Source of the DNA: Neisseriaceae bacterium CLB008
Lineage (GTDB): Bacteria; Pseudomonadota; Gammaproteobacteria; Burkholderiales; Neisseriaceae
Direction: 5' to 3'
DNA length: 64,000 bases
Assembly (NCBI GenBank): GCA_041228285.1
Contig: CP166133.1
Location: 1,054,001 to 1,118,000, forward strand
Both the position numbers and the translations under genes were made by a program. The notes beneath the pieces were generated by a model that saw only the letters and a program-made list of their open reading frames with translations, made no database searches and was not told the DNA's origin. Of the stretch, positions 32,876 through 41,338 are shown piece after piece; positions within the stretch are counted from its first letter, which is position 1, and each line of letters begins with the position of its first letter.

Positions 32876-33913
32876 CTACCACCGTTTTTTTAACCATAGG
32901 GCTACGCCGACCAAGGCCACCAGTATGGGCACCTCAACCAAAGGCCCAATCACGGCAGCAAAGGCGACTGGAGAGGCGAGTCCGTAGGCCACAATGGCGA
33001 CGGCAATGGCTAACTCGAAATTATTGCTCGCGGCGGTGAAGGCCATTGCTGTGACTTGAGGGTAGCCTCGCCGCGCTCGCTTACCCATGTAAAAGCTGAT
33101 GCCAAACATAATGAGGAAATACAGCGTGAGCGGAGCCGCAATTAAGAGCGCATCAAAAGGCAGTTGGACGACTTCACGGCCTTTTAGGCTAAACATGGCC
33201 ACGATTGTGAACAGCAGCGCCACCAGCGTCAGTGGGCTAATGCGTGGTAAGAAGGAGCGTGCATACCATTCTTGACCTCGCCAGCGCAGCATGAGACTGC
33301 GGGTTAAAAACCCAGCCGAAAAGGGGATGCCTAAATAGATTAAGACCGCCTGTAAAATGGTCCCAAAGCCCACGTCGAGTACGCTTTGGGATAAGCCCAA
33401 TAGCCCAGGCAAATAGCTGAGGTAAAACCACGCAAAACCGCTGAAAAACACGATTTGGCACAGTGAGTTCAGCGCGACTAAGGCCGCCACATATTGGTTG
33501 TCGCCCTCGGCTAGCTGGTTCCACACCAACACCATGGCGATGCAGCGCGACAGTCCAATTAAAATCACCCCAGTCATATAGGCTGGATGATGGCGTAAAA
33601 ACAGCACGGCCAAGACAAACATCAATAAGGGGCCGATGATCCAGTTTTGTAGCAGTGATAGGGCGAGCATCTGCTTATCAGCAAATACCTTGGGTAGGCT
33701 GGCGTAGTCCACCTTAGCCAGCGGAGGGTACATCATGATGATGAGCCCTAGGGCAATAGGAATATTGGTGTCGCCGAGGTTTAGCTCGGCCATGTGTTGG
33801 GGCAAGCTGGGCCAGATGAGGCTGAGCATGATGCCGGCAGCCATGGCGCCAAAAATCCACAGAGTCAGGTAGCGGTCTAAAACCGATAATCGGCGAGGGG
33901 AGGCTTGAGTCAT
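32876..33913 (-). CDS. acr3: Arsenite efflux permease Acr3
   Basis: 345 residues, about ten membrane helices, ACR3 family of arsenite:H+ antiporters. [40 protein letters not shown] (with the conserved essential Cys) and the later [16 protein letters not shown] are family signatures. Overlaps arsH by 4 bp (ATGA), third gene of arsR-arsH-acr3. Confidence 0.94.
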   Translation of the reverse strand: MTQASPRRLSVLDRYLTLWIFGAMAAGIMLSLIWPSLPQHMAELNLGDTNIPIALGLIIMMYPPLAKVDYASLPKVFADKQMLALSLLQNWIIGPLLMFVLAVLFLRHHPAYMTGVILIGLSRCIAMVLVWNQLAEGDNQYVAALVALNSLCQIVFFSGFAWFYLSYLPGLLGLSQSVLDVGFGTILQAVLIYLGIPFSAGFLTRSLMLRWRGQEWYARSFLPRISPLTLVALLFTIVAMFSLKGREVVQLPFDALLIAAPLTLYFLIMFGISFYMGKRARRGYPQVTAMAFTAASNNFELAIAVAIVAYGLASPVAFAAVIGPLVEVPILVALVGVALWLKKRW

Positions 33914-34626
33914 AAGGTTTCCTTGGCGGTGAGGTCGGTAGCCATGGCGGTATAGGCGACATTATTGTGTTGTTTGCGTTCTGAATAGCGGTCAACCAAA
34001 AAAGCCGCATGAGGGCGGGTCAAGAGCGTGAATTTAACCAGCTCTTCCATGACATCTACCAAGCGATCTCGATAGGCTGAGGGGTGCATCCGGCCTGTAT
34101 CATCGAATTCTTGATAAGCTTTAGCGATTGAAGACTGGTTGGGAATGGTGATCATCCGCAGCCATCGACCCAAGAGCCGTAAAGCATTCACCGTATTAAA
34201 CGATTGTGAACCGCCACTGACCTGCATCACGGCAAGGGTGCGCCCTTGAGTCGGCCGAATGCTGCCATCGCTAAGCGGCAGCCAGTCTAGCTGATTTTTA
34301 AACACAGCAGTGAGCGTGCCATGACGTTCTGGACTGCACCACACCTGTCCTTCCGACCATTGTGAAAGGGCTTTTAAGGCCTGCACCTTGGGGTGGTTGT
34401 GGTCGGTCTCTGAGACCGCCGGTAGGCCTTCTGGATTGAAAATACGTGTTTCAGCCCCAAGCTCGGTGAGCACGCGGGCGGCTTCTTCGACTGCTTTGCG
34501 GCTATAGGATTGCGGCCGGAGCGAGCCATATAAAAGCAGAATTCTGGGCGGATGATTAGGCTGTACGGCTGGTTGGGTGAAGTGATCCCGTAGATCATCG
34601 GCATGAGCAAGATAAGGGTCATGCAT
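33910..34626 (-). CDS. arsH: ArsH, NADPH-dependent FMN reductase/organoarsenical oxidase
   Basis: 238 residues. Flavodoxin-like fold with the FMN phosphate loop [19 protein letters not shown], and ArsH-specific [22 protein letters not shown] and [21 protein letters not shown]. ArsH oxidises trivalent methyl- and aryl-arsenicals and helps against oxidative stress. RBS AAGGA in front. Between arsR and acr3. Confidence 0.94.
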   Translation of the reverse strand: MHDPYLAHADDLRDHFTQPAVQPNHPPRILLLYGSLRPQSYSRKAVEEAARVLTELGAETRIFNPEGLPAVSETDHNHPKVQALKALSQWSEGQVWCSPERHGTLTAVFKNQLDWLPLSDGSIRPTQGRTLAVMQVSGGSQSFNTVNALRLLGRWLRMITIPNQSSIAKAYQEFDDTGRMHPSAYRDRLVDVMEELVKFTLLTRPHAAFLVDRYSERKQHNNVAYTAMATDLTAKETL

Positions 34627-34647
34627 GGCGAATCCTTATTATGATAA

Positions 34648-34663
34648 TTCAACGAATATTGAA
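34648..34663. promoter_or_regulatory. Second ArsR-type operator, between arsR and arsH
   Basis: TTCAA-6-TTGAA, same arms and spacing as the site upstream of arsR (35021-35040). Located in the 64-bp arsR-arsH gap, 22 bp before the arsH start. Confidence 0.6.
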
Positions 34664-34690
34664 ATGATGGTTAAAAAAAGCCGCCAAGAT

Positions 34691-34993
34691 TCAGCAGCGC
34701 TTTTGTGGGCTGTCGATGCAGCATTCTGCCAGCAGAAAATCAACCAGGTCGTGCATGAGGGTGAGGTTGGCTCGGTAGCGCAAAAAGCGGCCTTCAGGCG
34801 TGACGTTGATTAAGCCTTTATGCACCATGTCTTTTAGATGGAAAGAAAGATTACTGGCCGAAATGTCTAAAGCCGTCGCAATGTCACCCGCCACCATGCC
34901 CTCTGGTCCTTTACGGATCAAACATTTAAAAACGTCTAGGCGTGTACCCGAGGCGAGTGATTCAAAAACGGTGGTGGCGGTCAGTGTGTCCAT
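34691..34993 (-). CDS. arsR: ArsR-family arsenic-responsive repressor
   Basis: 100 residues, winged helix (GDIATALDISASNLSFHLKDMVHKGLI). The classic ELCVCDL arsenite site in the DNA-binding helix is absent; instead cysteines C91, C92 and C100 cluster at the C-terminus (ECCIDSPQKRC), like the type known from Acidithiobacillus ferrooxidans ArsR. It likely represses the operon until As(III) or Sb(III) binds there. Confidence 0.9.
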   Translation of the reverse strand: MDTLTATTVFESLASGTRLDVFKCLIRKGPEGMVAGDIATALDISASNLSFHLKDMVHKGLINVTPEGRFLRYRANLTLMHDLVDFLLAECCIDSPQKRC

Positions 34994-35020
34994 GACTCAT
35001 GATAACAGTCTTACTTTTTC

Positions 35021-35040
35021 ATTTCAACAATGATTGAAAT
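35021..35040. promoter_or_regulatory. ArsR operator upstream of arsR
   Basis: ATTTCAA-6-TTGAAAT, perfect 7-bp arms, 28 bp before the arsR start on the other strand. Confidence 0.65.
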
Positions 35041-35116
35041 AATGGATGGGATTTGGGTCTGCCGAGCAGATGCGGTACACTATTTTATCTCATTGATTGT
35101 GAATAAAGAGGTCATC

Positions 35117-35593
35117 ATGAACGGCTTGCGTCCTTACCAAGCAGCAGATTTAACCGAATTAAGCAGCTATCAATTAGATAAAGATCAAGACGCCTATTCG
35201 CGTAGCCCTTATCAGGCCATCGTTATAGAGGATAAATTAGCCCAGCCTTCGCGCCACGGCGTCACGCTGTGGCACGAGGCCGAAGCGGTGGGCTTTTTTA
35301 TTTTAGATGCAGGGCCCGATCGTGCTTTATTCAGCGATCGCGCCGATGCTTTGCTGTTGAGGTCTTTGTCCATTAATCCCAAGCATCAAGGCCAAGGCCT
35401 GGGGCATCAAGTCATGCAGGAACTACCAGACTATTGCGCGCGCTATTTGCCTAGCTGTCGTGAAATCGTTTTAGGCGTGAATCAGCATAATCATTTGGCC
35501 TATCGGCTGTACCTAAACCACGGCTTTGTCGACACGGGACAAAGCCGCATGGGGCCTAGTGGGCCGCAGCACATGCTGTCGCTACGTTGGTAG
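35117..35593 (+). CDS. GNAT-family N-acetyltransferase
   Basis: 158 residues from the ATG with RBS AGAGG 5 bp upstream; the more upstream frame start at 35030 lies in the ars operator. Acetyl-CoA motif LSINPKHQGQGLGHQVMQELPDY and C-terminal NHLAYRLYLNHGFVDTG. Divergent from arsR. Substrate unknown; no sign of a link to arsenic beyond position. Confidence 0.87.
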   Translation: MNGLRPYQAADLTELSSYQLDKDQDAYSRSPYQAIVIEDKLAQPSRHGVTLWHEAEAVGFFILDAGPDRALFSDRADALLLRSLSINPKHQGQGLGHQVMQELPDYCARYLPSCREIVLGVNQHNHLAYRLYLNHGFVDTGQSRMGPSGPQHMLSLRW

Positions 35594-35941
35594 GTGAAAA
35601 GCCTCAATCCAAAAGCTGCGCTGACATTCGTTGCGAAAGCGCTTATAGGCTGGTGTGACCATGGTGTGGCCATGCGCTATGACTTGATAGGCTAGCTCGC
35701 AGGGAGGGCAGGAGGCGGCTCTGGAATGAGGAGCGTCGGTACTGGGGTAAAAGTCTTCTCGCTCTTCTTGTATCACCGCGCCGTCATGAAACCGATAGTG
35801 GCTTTGGCGCGTGTGAATCAGGCCATCTGGCGCCGTCTGTTGTTCACGGCTATGGCTCTGGTCGACGAGGGTCACGGTGCTGGTTTGGCCTAAAATAGCC
35901 AATAGATATTGGTTCAGTGGCGTCATGGGGGGCTTTATCAT
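35582..35941 (-). CDS. Hypothetical protein
   Basis: 119 residues, start at ATG 35941 with GAGG 8 bp upstream. No signal peptide. Contains a CxxC pair (AASCPPCELAYQVIAHGHTMV) and a VVDQ/TVTLVDQSHSREQQ beta-rich start. No family recognised. Its last 12 bp overlap the end of the acetyltransferase gene on the other strand. Confidence 0.6.
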   Translation of the reverse strand: MIKPPMTPLNQYLLAILGQTSTVTLVDQSHSREQQTAPDGLIHTRQSHYRFHDGAVIQEEREDFYPSTDAPHSRAASCPPCELAYQVIAHGHTMVTPAYKRFRNECQRSFWIEAFHLPT

Positions 35942-36117
35942 CAATGAGCCTCAATGATATCATGGCTGTAGAGATTCAATGTCCATGATGAGTTAGGCTT
36001 GTGCCATCTTTGTTTGCAGTGGCTAAGAAGATGGCCATCTAGGCAGCATCGTAACTGCCGGCCGTCATCATGGGTTTAGCCCCTTCATTGTGTGAACCAT
36101 TTCAAATAACCTTTAAT

Positions 36118-36930
36118 ATGTTGCCTTTTCGCTATCAGGCCAATCAGGCCCGCTTTAAACACCTACCGCAGCTGCCGGGCGTGGAGCTTTATCATGCCCA
36201 CGTGAATGAGCGCTCGTTTGAGCCGCACACCCATCACACGTTTGGCATTGGCACCATTGAGCAAGGGGTGCAGCGCTTTCGCCACGGCGGCCAAAATCAT
36301 TTGGCCGGCCAAGGCTCATTGGTGTTGATGAACCCAGATGCGGTGCATACCGGAGAAGCTGAAACCGAAGCGGGCTGGTGTTATTGCATGTTGTACATCG
36401 ATGCCGAGGCTTTGGCCACCTTAACCGGTGGGCGTGATCATTGGTTTAAAAATGTGTTGCAGCAAGATCATTCGGCGGCGCAACGGCTGTCACAATTGCT
36501 GGCGGGTTTATGGCATAGCCAAGATGCCTTAAGCATCGATGCCATGCTGCTGGGCGTGACTGAGCTGCTGCAGCCGCACTTGAGTACGGGCTGCGCACCT
36601 AAGTCAGAAGGGGCGCATCGATTTATCGAGGTGAATGACTATTTACGCAGTGCGTTTGCTTCGACCATCACGCTGAACGATTTAGCCTCTTTAGTGGGGC
36701 TGAGTCCCTATCATTTTCAACGCCTGTATAAGGCCCAGCACCACGTGAGTCCGCAGCAAATGCTGATGGCGATTCGGCTGAATGAGGCGAAGCGACTCTT
36801 GGGTCAGGGCCTGCCGGCAGCGCAGGTGGCGGCCAGTGTGGGCCTCACCGATCAAGCCCATCTTACGCGCGCGTTTGCGCGGCGCTACGGCCTAACCCCC
36901 GGGCGGTATCAAAAGCAGGTGTGGGTTTAG
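36118..36930 (+). CDS. AraC-family transcriptional regulator
   Basis: 270 residues from this ATG (an upstream ATG at 36070 is open but without RBS). N-terminal AraC-type cupin ligand domain (HHTFGIGTIEQGVQRFRHGG; LMNPDAVHTGE) and C-terminal double HTH (TLNDLASLVGLSPYHFQRLYKAQ and GLPAAQVAASVGLTDQAHLTRAF). The EamA exporter gene 90 bp downstream in the same direction is a frequent partner and probable target. Confidence 0.9.
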   Translation: MLPFRYQANQARFKHLPQLPGVELYHAHVNERSFEPHTHHTFGIGTIEQGVQRFRHGGQNHLAGQGSLVLMNPDAVHTGEAETEAGWCYCMLYIDAEALATLTGGRDHWFKNVLQQDHSAAQRLSQLLAGLWHSQDALSIDAMLLGVTELLQPHLSTGCAPKSEGAHRFIEVNDYLRSAFASTITLNDLASLVGLSPYHFQRLYKAQHHVSPQQMLMAIRLNEAKRLLGQGLPAAQVAASVGLTDQAHLTRAFARRYGLTPGRYQKQVWV

Positions 36931-37021
36931 GCGCTGATGCCGCCAGCGCAAGCAGGTACAATACGCCGCTTTTGAGCCACACTATACTGATGCTTTCGAT
37001 GACGTTAAAAGGTTAGTGTCG

Positions 37022-37873
37022 ATGTTTGGACTGCAAAAATCGTTGGTGTACACGGGTTTATTTGTGCTGCTGTGGGGCAGCGCGGCTATTTTTTCACGCA
37101 TGGCCTTAAATGAAGGCAATGCATTTACCGTCTTGGTCTTTCGTTTTGCCCTCGCCGTGGGCGTGTTGCTGCTGATCCAGTGCGTGCGGCGTCAGCGCCT
37201 ATGGCCTCAGGTTGCCTGGCGGCAGACCTTAAGGGCGGGCCTGCTTTTAGTGGCCGGTTATTGCGCGTTTTATTTTTTGGCGCTGGAGGCGGGCACCACG
37301 CCCAGCATCTTGGCCACGATTTTGGGCGTGCAACCGATTGTAACGCTGTTGGTGCTGGAGCGTCAGGCCCAAACGCGTAAACTGATCGGCCTACTGCTGG
37401 CGTTCATGGGCCTAGTGCTGCTGGTGTGGCAAGGCTTGCTGCAGGCTCAGGTGACGGTGTGGGGCTTATTGTGCGCCTTAGCCGCTTTGGGCTGTATCAC
37501 GTCGGGTGCGGTGATGCAAAAACAGCAGCGCCAAGACCTAGTCGCCACGCTGCTGGCCCAGTATGGCGTGAGTTTGCTGGTGTTTGTGGCCATCATGATG
37601 GTGAAAGGCGTGCTGTTTGTGCCCAGCATGACGTTCTTTGTCACCGTGGGTTGGCTTGGCGTCGTGATTTCGGTGCTGGCGCAGCTGTTATTTTATTATT
37701 TAATCAGCGCCAAAAGCTTGGTGAACACCACCAGCCTATTTTATCTCGTGCCTTGTGTCACCGTGGGTATGGACTATCTATTTTTAGGCAATACGCTCAC
37801 GCTCACCAGCTTGGCCGGCATTGCTGCGGTTTTGTTGGGTATTTTTATGGTGTTTGTCACCTCATCGAAATAG
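37022..37873 (+). CDS. EamA-family (DMT) transporter
   Basis: 283 residues, ten membrane helices, two EamA repeats (GLFVLLWGSAAIFSRMAL; LEAGTTPSILATILGVQPIVTLLVLERQ). Probable exporter of an amino acid or metabolite. ATG 37022 has AAAAGG 9 bp upstream; GTG 37016 is also in frame. Confidence 0.88.
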   Translation: MFGLQKSLVYTGLFVLLWGSAAIFSRMALNEGNAFTVLVFRFALAVGVLLLIQCVRRQRLWPQVAWRQTLRAGLLLVAGYCAFYFLALEAGTTPSILATILGVQPIVTLLVLERQAQTRKLIGLLLAFMGLVLLVWQGLLQAQVTVWGLLCALAALGCITSGAVMQKQQRQDLVATLLAQYGVSLLVFVAIMMVKGVLFVPSMTFFVTVGWLGVVISVLAQLLFYYLISAKSLVNTTSLFYLVPCVTVGMDYLFLGNTLTLTSLAGIAAVLLGIFMVFVTSSK

Positions 37874-37895
37874 GGCCGCGCTTAGGGTGTTCAGG

Positions 37896-38249
37896 TCAGG
37901 GGCGATGAATGTGCAGCGAAATAAGCTCTAATACATCATTAATCTTGGCTAAACGCTGATTCACCTTGGTGGCTGCACCATCTAATGTGTAGCCATCGTC
38001 TATTAATTCTTGAATCAAAATAATTTTCTTCACGGTTTTTAAATCATATTGCTTGACGCTCCCTGAGTGTTCATGCGCTTGAATCACGCCTTTTTCCTGC
38101 CAATAGCGTAGTTTTCGGGCTTCAATGCCGGTGATTTTGGCGACCTCCGCGGCCCCAACGATGATGCTGCTTAAAAAGCCTTCATAGCCAGCCGGGGTGA
38201 GCGGTGGCGTGGCTGAGGCAGCGGGCTCATTGTCTGTTGGCTTATTCAT
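37896..38249 (-). CDS. MerR-type regulator, short form
   Basis: 117 residues. N-terminal low-complexity segment, then a MerR winged helix (AAEVAKITGIEARKLRYWQEKGVIQ; QYDLKTVKKIILIQELIDDGYTLDGA) and only a short dimerisation helix; no metal-binding cysteines. ATG 38249 has RBS AAGGAT. Possibly controls the divergent genes starting at 38560. Confidence 0.82.
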   Translation of the reverse strand: MNKPTDNEPAASATPPLTPAGYEGFLSSIIVGAAEVAKITGIEARKLRYWQEKGVIQAHEHSGSVKQYDLKTVKKIILIQELIDDGYTLDGAATKVNQRLAKINDVLELISLHIHRP

Positions 38250-38559
38250 GCTAATCCTTTTTATGATGTTCACGTTTTATTGTAGCCTTATTTTTTGAGG
38301 CCGTATTATTTTAGCGCCTTATTTTGTAATGATTTGTCATTTTTGGTCGTGTTTAATGCGTTATTTTAATGCTTATTGATTATTTGTTTGACATTTTATT
38401 TTCAGGGTGAGAAAGTGGCGATGATTGGTTTGTGACGACAATCATTGTTTTTAAATGGCCTTATATATGTATTTAAAACAATAGCTTGATTTTTATTTTT
38501 AATGCCTGGGCTAAGGTCAGCTTTCTGCACAGACGCTTAATCTTTAGGGAGGGTAGGTA
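38250..38559. other. AT-rich divergent control region
   Basis: 310 bp without a gene between the MerR gene and the exported-protein gene. Contains a -35-like TTGACA (38388-38393), the palindrome at 38421-38445 and long A/T runs. Promoters for both directions must be here. Confidence 0.5.
38421..38445. promoter_or_regulatory. Operator-like inverted repeat
   Basis: ATGATTG-11-CAATCAT, perfect 7-bp arms, 115 bp before the exported-protein gene and 172 bp from the MerR start. Confidence 0.45.
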
Positions 38560-39240
38560 ATGAGGCAGCTCAAGATGGGATTTTATGCCAAGGCGGCCGT
38601 TGCCAGCATGACGATGGTGGCCATATTGATTTTGACCATGGCGCCTGCTCGGGCCAGAGGAGATACGGAAATGACAACGGTGACGGATGAGGCATTTTTA
38701 GCAGTAGCACCGCTTAAGCAGGCTTTGGCCTTGAAAGAGGAAGGCTATTTGCCTACTTGGTCAAGCTCTGGACGAATGGACAACGACCCTGTTCAGATTT
38801 ATCGCTATCAACCGGATCCCGCCCAAATACGTTTAGAAGGCGCTCATTTCAGTGCCGTGGTGAGTGATTCTGGGCGTTTAAAGGGATTTTCACGGATCAA
38901 CCCTGATTTAATCGCTGCGGTGACTTTAACCAAGGCTGAAACAGAAACCATTGCGCAGCGATTCTTGGCGGAATACGCCCCTGACCTATTGCCGAATATG
39001 GATGTGCAGTGGGTGGATTTGCACGATGAGCCCGTATTGAACGCCGCCGGCGTCACGCAAACCTTAACGGGCATGAAGGTCAAAGCGCGCGATCGGCAAA
39101 CAGGCCTGTATTTTTGGGTCATCGCCGCGGCCGATGGCAGCGTGATGATTTTTGAGCGGGACATTAATTGGAACTTCACAGTAGGAGGGCGGCAAACAGA
39201 AAAATGGTTACACGATAGTTGGCTAGTGGCGCAATTATAG
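38560..39240 (+). CDS. Exported hypothetical protein (PepSY-like?)
   Basis: 226 residues, signal peptide with hydrophobic core VASMTMVAILILTMAPARA. The mature region has two similar alpha-beta segments (SDSGRLKGFSRINPDL...AETETIAQRFLAEYAPDLL; TGMKVKARDRQTGLYFWVIAAADGSVMIFERDI) reminiscent of PepSY/YPEB-type domains; the family is not certain. Strong RBS AGGGAGGG. 46 bp upstream of the AfsA-type gene in the same direction, probably co-transcribed. Confidence 0.75.
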   Translation: MRQLKMGFYAKAAVASMTMVAILILTMAPARARGDTEMTTVTDEAFLAVAPLKQALALKEEGYLPTWSSSGRMDNDPVQIYRYQPDPAQIRLEGAHFSAVVSDSGRLKGFSRINPDLIAAVTLTKAETETIAQRFLAEYAPDLLPNMDVQWVDLHDEPVLNAAGVTQTLTGMKVKARDRQTGLYFWVIAAADGSVMIFERDINWNFTVGGRQTEKWLHDSWLVAQL

Positions 39241-39286
39241 CTGGGCGGCTGGATTCATCACGATAAAGATAAAAAGGAATCATGCA

Positions 39287-40036
39287 ATGAACATGAAAAG
39301 AGCAGTTTTTGGGGATAGATTCAAGCACTATGCACACGTTGTCGACGGGGTGACGCTTAGCGAACTTTTGGCGGCATTACAGGAAGAAACCATACAAGAG
39401 GAGGCTTATGAAGTTTGCCAAGGCATCAATCCTGAGGCTTTAAATAGGTTGAGACAAGGGTTTTCAGCGTTGGGTAAGTCAGATCAGCTGACTTACCCAG
39501 CTCACCATGAGCCCTTGGATCGGCTTTGGGTGCATAAAACGCAGCAGTGTAACGTGTTGATCTCGCCGCCGCGGGCGCTGGCGTCAGCGCAATTTGAAAT
39601 GAACCTAGTGGTGGACGATGCTAATGAGCTGATGTTGGACCATTTGTCGGGCTTTCATGTGCAGGGCATGGTCTTGATCGAGGCGGCACGCCAGGCATTT
39701 TTGGCGGTAACGGAATGCCATTTATTGGCGAAAAATATTCAGTATTACTTCATCCTCGAGCGCTTGGAAGTGACCTATGAGGCCTTTGTGTTTCCCATGT
39801 ATTGCGGCATCTTGTTTCAGCTGACGGGGCAGCACCAATGGGACCATAAACACGGCTATGAGGCCGATATTCAGTTTTGGCAAAACGGCAGCCTATGCAC
39901 ACGCATACAGGTTCAATACAGCGTGTATGAAGCCACTCGTTTGCTGAATAAGGAGCAGGGTTTAGCCATTTCGGCACGACAGCGTCAGGCTCATGCACCC
40001 GCGCTAGCCACGGCAACGGGTGTATTCGATCGGTGA
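39287..40036 (+). CDS. AfsA-type hotdog protein
   Basis: 249 residues. The region 80-145 (WVHKTQQCNVLISPP, then ELMLDHLSGFHVQGMVLIEAARQAF) matches the AfsA hotdog signature, with H83, E132 and R135 in the conserved places. Classical AfsA joins a beta-ketoacyl chain to dihydroxyacetone phosphate, the first step of gamma-butyrolactone signal synthesis; Gram-negative relatives with a single clear AfsA repeat are less understood. The first 75 residues are not recognised. Only 8 bp separate it from the HAD phosphatase gene. Confidence 0.75.
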   Translation: MNMKRAVFGDRFKHYAHVVDGVTLSELLAALQEETIQEEAYEVCQGINPEALNRLRQGFSALGKSDQLTYPAHHEPLDRLWVHKTQQCNVLISPPRALASAQFEMNLVVDDANELMLDHLSGFHVQGMVLIEAARQAFLAVTECHLLAKNIQYYFILERLEVTYEAFVFPMYCGILFQLTGQHQWDHKHGYEADIQFWQNGSLCTRIQVQYSVYEATRLLNKEQGLAISARQRQAHAPALATATGVFDR

Positions 40037-40044
40037 GGGCAGCG

Positions 40045-40713
40045 ATGAAAACTTTAAACCATGCGGCCGCTTTTTTTGACGTTGATGAAACGCTGCTGAA
40101 TTTAAAAAGCATGTTTTCGTTTTTACGTTATGCCTACGCCCACCAATACCCACAAACGGGTGCCCAAGATTACCACATGGCTTTAATTGCCTTGCAAAAC
40201 GAGGCCAGAACGACGACGCGAGCACAGGTTAATCATCAATATTATGCTCTGTATCAAGGATGGCAACGAGCGGATGTCGCGGCCTTGGCGGCCGAGTGGT
40301 TTAAAGGCATTAATCAGCCACAAAATTATTTAGCGCCAGCGTTGATGCGGCTACATTGGCATCAGGCTCAAGGGCATCAAGTGGTGTTGGTGTCGGGCGC
40401 TTGTCAAGAAATCTTGGCGCCTTTGGCGGCATTTTTAGGGGTGAACGCGACGCTGGGCGTGTGTCTTGAAAGCGATGAGCAAGGCGTATTGTCGGGCTTG
40501 ATTGAGGGGGTGCAAACCATAGGCGTCGGCAAGGCTCAGGTGGTCATCGATTATATGCGCCGGCATCGCTTATGTGCGAGCACCTGCTACGCCTATGGGG
40601 ATCACATTACCGATGTGCCCATGCTGGAGGCCGTTGGCCACCCCTATGTGGTGAACGCACAAGAGGCCATGCTGGCGTGGGCTAGCCAGCATGGGGTTGA
40701 GGTGTTGACGTGA
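40045..40713 (+). CDS. HAD-IB family phosphatase
   Basis: 222 residues, SerB-like. Motif I FFDVDETLLN (D12, D14), helical cap, motif II VVLVSGAC, Lys in GVGKAQ, motif III/IV YAYGDHITDVPMLEA. RBS GAGGG 5 bp before the ATG overlaps the end of the AfsA-type gene, so the two are coupled. It probably removes phosphate from a small molecule; a butenolide phosphate made by the upstream enzyme is the attractive candidate (inference). Confidence 0.88.
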   Translation: MKTLNHAAAFFDVDETLLNLKSMFSFLRYAYAHQYPQTGAQDYHMALIALQNEARTTTRAQVNHQYYALYQGWQRADVAALAAEWFKGINQPQNYLAPALMRLHWHQAQGHQVVLVSGACQEILAPLAAFLGVNATLGVCLESDEQGVLSGLIEGVQTIGVGKAQVVIDYMRRHRLCASTCYAYGDHITDVPMLEAVGHPYVVNAQEAMLAWASQHGVEVLT

Positions 40714-40767
40714 ATAAGAGGGCTGTCTGGCGGCGAGGAGAAGACAGCATCAACGACAGGAGCCACC

Positions 40768-41250
40768 ATGAGCCTTAATCATTTAAGAACGACAGCCTTA
40801 CTGCTGCTGACGCTCTGGTTTAGTTTGATTTTGATTAATAATTTGACTGATCCTGGCACCAACACCGCGCTGATTGCGGCTGTGGTCAGCATGGAAGGTC
40901 TGCGCGCTGATCCTGCCTTTGGTAATGGCCTTTTGTGGCGTGCCGTGGCTCAACCGCAAGCATTTGCCGAGGTGGCGCTTAAGCTGGTAATTGCCTATCA
41001 GCTGTGTCTGGTGATGCTGCTGTGGCGAGCGGTGTGGCACAACGTTCGGCGCAGCGCCAGTGCGCAGGCTCTAGCCGCGGCTAATCTGGGTATTGCCCTG
41101 ATGTGTTTACAGGGTGTTGGTTTGATGCTGATGGGCCTGTATTTTGGCTATTGGCTTCATTTTGGCGGGCCTCAGGTGGTGCATTTGTTAATTTTGCTCA
41201 GCAGTTTGGGCTTGGCCATTTTGTTTAATGTACAGCCGCGTACGGTTTAA
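40768..41250 (+). CDS. DUF2165 small integral membrane protein
   Basis: 160 residues with four predicted membrane helices. LILINNLTDPGTNTALIAAVVSME and LLWRAV...FAEVALKLVIAYQ are typical of the DUF2165 family, whose function is not known. Preceded by RBS AGGAG. Same direction as the AfsA/HAD genes. Confidence 0.85.
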   Translation: MSLNHLRTTALLLLTLWFSLILINNLTDPGTNTALIAAVVSMEGLRADPAFGNGLLWRAVAQPQAFAEVALKLVIAYQLCLVMLLWRAVWHNVRRSASAQALAAANLGIALMCLQGVGLMLMGLYFGYWLHFGGPQVVHLLILLSSLGLAILFNVQPRTV

Positions 41251-41338
41251 TGCCACCGCGCTGGGCTGTGGTCAGACTGTGGCTTGTTTAGGAACTGCTG
41301 GCAGAGGTTTTTTAATCGTAGCCGTTAAAGGATGAATG

